5,050 nt of DNA from Globobulimina sp. (Eukaryota; Foraminifera; Rotaliida), in contig PIVH01000758.1 in assembly GCA_003354225.1 (NCBI GenBank), positions 1 through 5,050 on the forward strand, read 5' to 3'. This document shows, one piece after another, positions 1-5,050 of the stretch. The stretch's first letter is position 1, and every line of letters starts with the position of its first letter. Made by a program: the position numbers and the translations under genes. The notes below the pieces were generated by a model. That model searched no databases, was not told the origin of the DNA, and saw nothing but the letters and a program-made list of their open reading frames with translations.

Positions 1-2
1 AT

Positions 3-458
3 TATATTTTTGATTCTTATCCATTATATTTACAAGATTTGATATTGGAATCATTAGATAAAAGTGGCGGTGTTTCGGATGTACATAATTTATCATATTT
101 AGATATTACGGATAATCGAAATTTATTGAATGGTAAACTGATTAATGCCTTTCCACATTTAACACATATTGAGATTTATTGTACTAATTGGAATGGATCT
201 AAATCATATCAATTTGGTTTATGTGTATTATTGGATATTTTGAGTTTATTAGAAACAAGAAATAAAATAAAATGCTCCTTATATGGTGTATGGAAGGATT
301 GGATGATGAGTGGAGGTCGAAGAAGTTGGCTTTTTTATGTGTATTCATCAATATCGTCATTATTAATCAGTAAATATAAAGAAATAACAACATCAATACA
401 GGAAACAAGGGATGCACGTGGTATGAGACAAGATTTATTAATATTTGAATGTGAATGA
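3..458 (+). CDS. 3'-terminal exon of an unrecognised gene, possible leucine-rich-repeat protein (5' partial)
   Basis: The frame is open from the left edge to a TGA at 456-458 and gives 151 residues. The first possible ATG is well inside the frame, so the gene begins upstream. I do not recognise the family. Around positions 84-180 the protein reads like one or two irregular leucine-rich repeats (NLSYLDITDN, then FPHLTHIEIY), the pattern of F-box/LRR-type proteins. The rest is mixed, with aromatic residues (a WKDW segment and a WLFYVY segment) and a charged C-terminus ending in an acidic FECE. No membrane segment or catalytic motif is convincing. No canonical AATAAA follows on this strand before the next gene. 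Seen: a long open frame with protein-like composition. Inferred: the LRR relationship, which is weak because only the C-terminal part is present. Confidence 0.7.
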   Translation, partial: YIFDSYPLYLQDLILESLDKSGGVSDVHNLSYLDITDNRNLLNGKLINAFPHLTHIEIYCTNWNGSKSYQFGLCVLLDILSLLETRNKIKCSLYGVWKDWMMSGGRRSWLFYVYSSISSLLISKYKEITTSIQETRDARGMRQDLLIFECE

Positions 459-630
459 ATATCTAAATTAATACGAATATTTTTCTTTTTCTTTTTGTGC
501 TGTCTGTGTTTTATATTTTTCGTTTGTATTTTGTACTTTTCTTTTTTGCTCTTTTTGCCAAAATCTGTAACAGCGCCAATTCGCGCATAAACGTCAAGGG
601 AGTTTTGGAAGTGGCTGTTAATTACTAGTA
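459..630. other. intergenic spacer: 3' region of the LRR-like gene and promoter/5' UTR of the coiled-coil gene
   Basis: This 172-base stretch separates two genes on the same strand. Positions 479-556 are strongly T/pyrimidine-rich on the + strand. From 573 a short GC-rich patch interrupts the AT-rich background, and an ACGTCA (591-596, a CRE-like half site) follows. No clear TATA box or AATAAA signal is visible. It must contain the 3' end of the first transcript and the start of the second, so the 5' UTR of the coiled-coil gene is probably short. A reading frame on the opposite strand here is lysine-rich only because it reads the T-rich tract backwards. Confidence 0.5.
573..586. promoter_or_regulatory. 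near-palindromic E2F-like motif upstream of the coiled-coil gene
   Basis: The 14 bases GCGCCAATTCGCGC form an imperfect palindrome centred on AATT, mismatched only at the two bases flanking the centre. Each strand carries one match to the E2F/DP core TTSSCGC: TTCGCGC on + and TTGGCGC on -, sharing the central AATT. It ends 44 bases before the ATG at 631, in otherwise AT-rich DNA where a GC block stands out. E2F/DP factors are widespread in eukaryotes and drive G1/S genes, but binding here is inferred from the motif alone. Confidence 0.35.
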
Positions 631-660
631 ATGGCAAATGTATGCTACTCTATAAATTCT
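631..660 (+). other. exon 1 of the coiled-coil gene
   Basis: A ten-codon first exon (MANVCYSINS) starts at the ATG at 631 and ends before a textbook GTGAGT donor. The intron is phase 0, and exon 2 then runs open from 709 with no stop and no ATG of its own until 892. Exon 2 therefore needs an upstream start, and this exon supplies it. An earlier in-frame donor exists at 640 (GTATGC), which would leave only MAN. Confidence 0.65.
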
Positions 661-3580
661 GTGAGTATTGCATTTGTAAATAATGTCTTAATAATGTAAT
701 GTGGACAGCATTCCAAGAACAGTTCTGTATCGATAACATTCACAGCGGCAGATTCAAAACGACAAATTCAATCAATACTTGGTAAAAATGCGAATGAGAC
801 CAAAAATAATAAAAATGCGGTTGCTTCACAGCGTAAACAATTATTATCTGAAAAGCAGCAACTTTTAAAAGAAAAGAAGAAATTCAACGAAATGAAACGC
901 AAAAAATTGAGATCCCATTCAAATATAACAAAGCCGAAAAGCAGTAAAAAACACAAAAACAGCAATTATAAAAAATCAGATTTGCATTCACGAAATGATA
1001 AAATTGTCAAAGAACAACAAAAAATGTCGACTGAATGGATGAAAATCAGCAAAGAAAAGGTTTTATTGTCAAACGAAAGCATCAAATTAAAAAAAGAAAA
1101 ATTAAAATTATCCAAAGAACGCAAAGAAAATGACAAAGAAACGAAAAGTGTAAATGAAGAAAAAAAGAAACTGCAAAACCTGCACAAAAAATGGAAACAA
1201 GAAAGTGAGTTTTTATTAAAACAAATCGAAGCAAAATATGCAACTTTTAATAGCATCAAAGACAAAAAAAAGAGCGATTCCTTTATCGAAGAAAGACGAA
1301 ATTCGCTGGGAAAACATGTAAATAATTTATGTGATATGTCGACAATCAATCAAATCGACAATGAAAATGACGAAAAATATGACATTCCACTCTCTGATGA
1401 TATATCTGGAGAAAGATTAAAATTGCAACGAATGCAAAAAGCTGCCAAGGTTATGCACAATATTTGAGTTTCAAACTGAGCACAATAAACATAGCAACAT
1501 TGAACATCAACTTTGGCATAGTTTGAAACTGAAAATATATCCTCGCACAAATGCAATGCAAACAGGACTCGCAAAAAAGAGCGGAAAAGACATTGAGCGA
1601 ATTATACCGCAAAAAGCAAGAATTAAAAAAAGAACAAGCTCAGTTTGAGAGTGATCGATTGCGATTTAAGCGAATGGAGGTCGAATACAATCAATTTGTG
1701 AAAGAAAAGCAGCGCTTAAAAAAGGAGAAAAGAGACTTACTCAAAACGCAAAAGACATTGATGGTCCACACCCAGAAAAAGAGCAGAATGCAATTAACGT
1801 CGGCCGCAGAACTCGAAAACGAGAAAAGTTTGCTCGCCAAAACCAAGAACGTATTGCAGCATAAACAAGGCATAATATCTAAGTATGAGCGCCTATCTGT
1901 GGCAAATCTCGGTGTTTCCTACAATGAGCAGCGCGAATATCGCGACTTGAGGAAAAAAGTGGTAATGTACCAAGACCAGATCGATGCGCTGGAAAACCAA
2001 AATAAAATCTTACAGCGCAAAATCAAAAAACATGACAAGTTCGCCGCAAATTACGCGGAAGATATGTCATTGGGACAGAAGAATATGCAAAACACAAAGT
2101 ATTTGATCTCGACGCTGCGCTCCAAAGTGATTGAGCTGCAAAGCCGGAATAAATTGTTAACGAAATTGATCAAACGGCACAAAAACGTCAACGATGCATA
2201 CCAATCAGTCTCCGATTTGAAGCAGGCGCGCAAAATCATTACTAAACTGGTGATCAAACGCGATGAGTTAATGAAGAGATTGAATGTATTGAGCCGCAAA
2301 TTGCAGCGCAGGAAAGATCTGGGCGACAAATATCAGACGCAATTATATGAAATGTACGATGAGCCCGACGAGGATGAGAGCGATGAGGAGGAGAAGCGGA
2401 GAGATTTCCAGTTCGAAAGTATGAGTGCGGAGGAAACGCAGTCTTTGTACGAGAGTATGAAGGAAAAGATAACTGAGTTGGCGTTGGTGGCGGAAGAGAT
2501 GGAGCAGAAACTGCAAGACCGCGAGACTGAGTTACTGCAATTTGAGAGCTATGCCAATGAATGGGATATTAAGCAGCGTTTAGGCGATGATCGCGGCAAG
2601 GCATTGTACGGAAAGTTGCGAATTGGAAACGGCAAATTGCAGAACAAACTGGATGTGGTCTATACGCAGTTAGAGAAAGAAAAGGCGGCGGCCATGACCT
2701 GGCAGAGCACCATCGAGGACCGGTGTGTATTTTGTGTGCATTGCACTGTGTTTTTGTTGATGTTGAATGCGTGGAATAATTATAAGGTTGTTGGGCGACG
2801 GCGGAGCGAGCGAGGAGCAGTCGATGTTAATCAATCAGTTGAAAGAAGAGAATAAGAAGTTATTGACACAGATCGAGTTCAATAAAGTGGAGGATGTCAA
2901 GGGCCACAAAGCCATCGCCATGGATATAAACGAACAGTTTGGAACGGGGCTATTTAATAATTTGCAGTACATTTTGATGGATGCGGACTTGAATAATGAT
3001 GACATCTTAAAGTTGAAGATTAAGGATAAGAATGACGAGATATATAAGGTTGTGCTGATTAAACAAAAGGGAGAAGTCCGCGATGACGGCCACGAGAAAA
3101 AGAAGGATGAAATGGATCGGGTTTTGGGAATGGTCGGCTTTGAACAGAAGAATATGGTGAATCGCTTGGACCGTATTAACGGAGTCATTGATGGCTATGG
3201 AGGCCGAATATTGCGCATCGTCGATATGTTGAGACATATTAAGGTACGGTTTATATTTAATTGTTTGTATGACATGAACTGAATGAATATTTGTGTAGAA
3301 TTCGAGGAAAATATTAAGCGATGCAATCAGTGAAGAAAATAAAAGTACGAAACCGAAATTTGATTTGGTTGTAAGTGAGTTGAGACAAATTAGTTTACCG
3401 TCGTCACCATCAAAGCGAGGATATTTATCGCCAGTGGACCCCCATCGTCATCATAAGACAATGCGGAGGTTTGTTAAAACGAATTATCGAAATGAGTCGA
3501 TGGAAAGTTTGGACTCTGTTTATGACTTATCGCATGAAGATAATCTCGCCAGTTTGGGAATGGATGTTGAAGTTAAGTGA
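631..3580 (+). CDS. five-exon gene for a large lysine-rich coiled-coil protein (888 aa), function unknown
   Basis: Proposed join: 631-660, 709-1449, 1566-2722, 2787-3243, 3299-3580, which is 889 codons including TGA. The ATG at 631 is fixed by an in-frame TAA at 619-621. Residues 1-50 are polar. About 55-260 is a very basic, AAA-lysine-rich helix-forming region. About 258-520 is a strong heptad coiled coil. An acidic hinge sits at about 521-532 (YDEPDEDESDEEE). More coil runs to about 700. A non-coil insert at about 717-735 looks like a beta-hairpin. The last 90 residues include SLPSSPSKRGYLSP (827-840) and an acidic end. There is no signal peptide, membrane segment or ATPase motif, so this is not an SMC or a motor. 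Heptad positions stay in phase across introns 2 and 4, which supports one protein. Long coils of this kind are typical of centrosomal, cytoskeletal, nuclear-envelope or tethering proteins, but I cannot choose among them. Alternative: separate genes ending at 1467 and starting at 1551. Confidence 0.72.
661..708 (+). other. intron 1 of the coiled-coil gene (48 bp)
   Basis: GTGAGT at the 5' end and GGACAG at the 3' end, phase 0. It contains in-frame stops (for example TAA at 697-699), so it cannot be read through. A CTTAAT stretch about 20 bases before the acceptor could be the branch site. Confidence 0.7.
1450..1565 (+). other. intron 2 of the coiled-coil gene (116 bp), with palindromic repeats
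   Basis: Donor AAG|GTTATG, acceptor AACAG|GAC, phase 0. Without splicing, the upstream frame stops at TGA 1465-1467, and the downstream frame has stops at 1524 and 1530. The only AG that can open the downstream frame near its start is 1564-1565. Joining at this point keeps the a/d heptad positions regular through the junction (L, M, A, S, A, T, L spaced 3-4). It is the longest intron of the gene and holds two near-identical palindromes. Confidence 0.65.
1467..1530. repeat. pair of palindromic 11-mers in intron 2
   Basis: AGTTTCAAACT at 1467-1477 and AGTTTGAAACT at 1520-1530 are exact reverse complements of each other. Each is also a near-perfect palindrome around its central base, so they read equally as direct repeats AGTTTSAAACTGA. 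In RNA the pair could form an 11-bp stem with a 42-base loop. GCACAAT at 1455-1461 and 1480-1486, and GCACAAA at 1545-1551, accompany them. Confidence 0.7.
2723..2786 (+). other. intron 3 of the coiled-coil gene (64 bp)
   Basis: Donor CG|GTGTGT, acceptor TATAAG|G. It splits an arginine codon (CG + G) and moves the reading from the frame of exon 3 to that of exon 4. Reading straight through gives a cysteine-rich stretch unlike the coil on either side and then a stop at about 2855. A rival choice, donor GTATTT at 2727 with acceptor GCAG ending at 2820, also keeps the frame but shifts the heptad register and drops a short glycine-rich segment, so I prefer the first. Confidence 0.6.
3244..3298 (+). 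other. intron 4 of the coiled-coil gene (55 bp)
   Basis: Donor AAG|GTACGG, acceptor GTGTAG|AAT, phase 0. An unspliced read stops at TGA 3280-3282. A CTGAAT about 20 bases before the acceptor could be the branch site. The heptad pattern of hydrophobic residues (I, I, L, I, R, L, I) continues across the junction. Confidence 0.75.
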
Positions 3581-3636
3581 AAAAAAAACTTTTACGTTTC
3601 TGTTTTGCAAAAGTCCTTGAAATTAGAAATAATTTA

Positions 3637-3642
3637 AATAAA
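3637..3642 (+). promoter_or_regulatory. poly(A) signal of the coiled-coil gene
   Basis: AATAAA lies 57 bases after the TGA at 3580 and runs into a long A tract (3640-3649). This is the canonical cleavage/polyadenylation hexamer in the expected place, followed by a T/GT-rich stretch (3660-3710) that could serve as the downstream element. Confidence 0.6.
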
Positions 3643-3804
3643 AAAAAAATACAATGCAATTTTGTCACTTGTCAGTTTTGATCTGTTGTATATTTTGTTT
3701 GTACATTGGTTGAGAATTGAATAGATACAACATACGAATTAATTTGATTGATGTAGTACAATTGTAACGAATTTGATTGATTTCAAGTATTTTGTATTGA
3801 ATCC
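3643..3804. other. tail-to-tail spacer between convergent genes
   Basis: An AT-rich stretch between the two inferred poly(A) signals, with no plausible coding frame on either strand. It holds a 12-base direct repeat, AATTTGATTGAT, at 3741-3752 and 3770-3781, each preceded a few bases earlier by ACGAA. A GC patch (GCGCGGGG, 3813-3820) lies just beyond it, inside the 3' UTR of the minus-strand gene. I see no RNA gene. Confidence 0.5.
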
Positions 3805-3810
3805 TTTATT
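3805..3810 (-). promoter_or_regulatory. poly(A) signal of the acidic-protein gene
   Basis: TTTATT on the + strand is AATAAA on the - strand, 45 bases beyond the minus-strand stop codon at 3857-3855. The position suits the 3' end of that gene and makes the two genes end about 160 bases apart. Confidence 0.55.
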
Positions 3811-3854
3811 TTGCGCGGGGATTACATTACAAATGACAGAAAATTATATAATTT

Positions 3855-4886
3855 TCAACAGAAATGAGAAATACAATTAACTTCAGGCACAAAAGCGCCA
3901 TTTTGTTCTGGCTCTGCCTCACTTTCGAACGGGATTTGTGTGATCTCTTCGGCCGCATTTTCTACCTCGATTTTTGAAACTTGTTCTGTATTTTCGACGG
4001 ATAATCCACCAATTTCCTGTATTTTATTATCATAATATCCCACACAAATAACCTGACAGAAAAAAAATACCTGAATAGGTATATCATCGTCCACATCCAT
4101 TTCATATTTATCACAGATTGGATGTGTTCTGAATGGCGACTCATTATCATTTACTTGCACCTCTTTCTCCTCCTCTTCCTCCTTCGCAACATCGCCAATT
4201 ATGTCTGTCTGCTCATCATCAACATCATGCGGTTGATTTTGTGCATTTACAGTGGAAGGAAATGGCATTAATTGTTGAATATTTGCCTGTGTATTTTGTT
4301 GTGGCTCTACCATCAAATCTGGTGATTGGGTTTCTTCCTCTTTTTTGCCTTCTTTTTTATTGTCGGTTGGTTTTGGTGAATCATCCACGTCGACATCCAT
4401 TACTTCTTCCTTTTCCATACTAATGCCATCAACAACAACATCTTCATTTGCTTCCATCACTGCCTCCATGACAGCCGCTTCTTTTTCTGGTTCAATTTCC
4501 TATGAATAATACAGTTATTTTTTGCGTTGTTTTGTACATAATTTACGATGAAATATAACTTGTTGTTGTTGCATATCAGTCGCTTGTTTTACAATTGCCG
4601 GCGGTTTTGTTTTTTGTTCTGTTTCGGTTTGATTTGTTTGCTTTGGCTCTGGCATTGATTTTGAATCTTCATCGCCTGCGTCTTGTTCTTTTTTATCTGA
4701 TGCTTTTGAGCTTGAATCTGTTTCACAAAAATACGCATATTTGTTTTTTAATTTGTACGTTGTGCAATTTTGAGCGTTTCAACATACATACAATCATACC
4801 ATTCAATCGTCTTTTTTTCGTCGCCGGCGCATCATCGACCACTTCTTGTTCATCATCATCAATTTCTAATTTTCTCTTTCTTCCAG
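3855..4886 (-). CDS. acidic, low-complexity, probably nuclear protein, multi-exon (5' partial), function unknown
   Basis: Proposed exons on the minus strand: 4886-4800, 4717-4560, 4499-4071, 4016-3855, ending in TGA at 3857-3855, about 277 residues visible. The first visible exon has a basic cluster, GRKRKLEIDDDEQ, and ends in ATKKRRLN; together they look like a bipartite nuclear localisation signal. The rest is rich in E, D, Q, S and P, with MDVDVDD and a related MDVDDD, a QQQQ run, and an EEEEEKE run, and almost no hydrophobic core. It is therefore probably disordered. Such acidic tails occur in chromatin, transcription and histone-chaperone proteins, but nothing here identifies one. Each splice keeps the frame. 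The + strand frames opposite it are cysteine- and leucine-rich shadows. The gene begins upstream of the right edge, or at a frameshifted ATG at 4910. Confidence 0.65.
4017..4070 (-). other. 54-bp intron of the acidic-protein gene, in frame and stop-free
   Basis: On the minus strand: donor CAG|GTATTT, acceptor AATACAG|GAA, phase 0. The intron is exactly 18 codons with no stop, so the frame stays open if it is retained. I call it an intron because its translation (VFFFCQ..., then VICVGYYDN...) is hydrophobic and aromatic, unlike the acidic sequence on both sides, and because both splice sites and the T-rich tract fit its neighbours. Confidence 0.7.
4500..4559 (-). other. 60-bp intron of the acidic-protein gene
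   Basis: On the minus strand: donor CAA|GTTATA, acceptor TTCATAG|GAA, phase 0. It contains in-frame TAA and TAG, so it must be removed to join the QQQQ end of one exon to EIEPEKEAAV of the next. The donor GTTATA resembles the GTTATG of intron 2 in the coiled-coil gene. The ATG at 4469 looks like a start only because the intron ends just before it. Confidence 0.7.
4718..4799 (-). other. 82-bp intron of the acidic-protein gene
   Basis: On the minus strand: donor AATG|GTATGA, acceptor GAAACAG|AT, phase 1, joining G + AT as aspartate (LN-D-SSS). Reading through meets TGA just before the acceptor. Two further GTATGT-like donors follow within 12 bases. Confidence 0.65.
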
Positions 4887-5050
4887 CTGCAATTCAGGAG
4901 GATTTGACATTTTTTATGTAAAGAATATTAATACAATTTTAAACTCAACATATTTGTTTGCATTTTGATGGTTTTGGTGTCGGTGGAAACCCTATTTACA
5001 ACATATCCGACCTTGGAAACAACCTCTACGAAAACGCATAATTACATACC
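4887..5050 (-). other. right-edge region: probable upstream intron, or promoter with a frameshifted start
   Basis: On the minus strand the stretch opens with G|GTATGT (the donor GT is 5049-5048) and ends in GAATTGCAG at 4887, so it could be one 163-bp phase 1 intron completing an alanine codon (G + CT). The frame of the next exon is closed by TGA just upstream of that acceptor, so an upstream exon or a different start is required. Alternatively, ATG at 4910-4908 opens a 14-codon frame (MSNPPELQLEEREN) ending at 4866, which would fuse into the basic exon if one base were missing from the sequence. No other gene is visible here. Confidence 0.45.

Noticed and set aside
335-637. Minus-strand frame of 100 codons with a run of lysines
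   Set aside because: The lysine-rich part is the T-rich spacer read backwards, and the rest overlaps the better-supported + strand exon and the promoter of the next gene.
966-1349. Minus-strand frame rich in phenylalanine, serine and leucine
   Set aside because: It is the complement of AAA/GAA-rich coiled-coil codons; F/S/L-rich antisense frames are the expected shadow.
1450-1565. Intronic C/D-box snoRNA in the longest intron of the coiled-coil gene
   Set aside because: CTGA (D-box-like) occurs twice but there is no RTGATGA C box and no suitable box pairing.
2358-2396. Possible EF-hand in the acidic D/E-rich segment
   Set aside because: The spacing of acidic residues does not follow the 12-residue loop, and no flanking helix pair fits; it looks like a simple acidic hinge.
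1551-2722. SMC, kinesin or myosin family membership of the long coil
   Set aside because: No Walker A/B, signature or motor motif exists anywhere in the spliced protein; only the coil is shared.
3685-3706. TGTATATT and TGTACATT as PUF-protein sites in a 3' UTR
   Set aside because: Both miss the final A of TGTANATA and both lie beyond the inferred poly(A) signal of the + strand gene.
4133-4921. Two + strand frames (4133-4423 and 4595-4921) resembling hydrophobic or membrane proteins
   Set aside because: They lie opposite acidic exons; D/E/K/Q codons read backwards give L, F, S and V. The minus-strand model has matched splice sites and a nuclear-signal-like cluster.
1-5050. Ciliate-type code, since all inferred stops are TGA
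   Set aside because: Glutamines are CAA/CAG and no exon contains in-frame TAA or TAG; three stops are too few to infer a bias.

Overview
The window looks like nuclear DNA from an AT-rich, intron-bearing microbial eukaryote with compact genes. The evidence is long, mostly lysine- and glutamate-rich reading frames broken by short GT...AG gaps (about 48-116 bp) that restore an open frame and fit a coiled coil, AATAAA-type poly(A) signals, and no bacterial operon layout or ribosome binding sites. Glutamines are encoded by CAA/CAG and no in-frame TAA/TAG is needed, so the standard code fits; the three inferred stop codons are all TGA. I cannot name the organism or a close relative from the sequence alone.

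Layout: (1) Positions 3-458 (+) are the 3' end of a gene that starts outside the window. Its predicted C-terminus has a weak leucine-rich-repeat look. (2) Positions 459-630 are an AT-rich, pyrimidine-rich spacer with a near-palindromic GC-rich motif (573-586), E2F-like on both strands, just upstream of the next start codon. (3) Positions 631-3580 (+) are best explained as one five-exon gene of 888 codons for a long, lysine-rich coiled-coil protein with an acidic hinge, a small non-coil insert and a serine/proline-rich tail carrying a CDK-type site. (4) Positions 3581-3854 are a tail-to-tail spacer with an apparent poly(A) signal from each side. (5) Positions 4886-3855 (-) are the 3' part of a gene for a very acidic, low-complexity, probably disordered protein with a basic nuclear-localisation-like cluster near its visible start. 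Four exons and three internal introns are visible; a fourth intron or a frameshifted start lies at the right edge.

The two better-resolved genes are convergent and I see no sign that they work together. Neither product matches a family I can name. The coiled-coil gene is the most interesting item: the E2F-like promoter motif and the CDK-type tail sites together make a cell-cycle or cytoskeletal role a reasonable but unproven guess. I see no mobile element, CRISPR array, tRNA, rRNA or viral gene. All gene models are ab initio, read by hand, without transcript or homology evidence.
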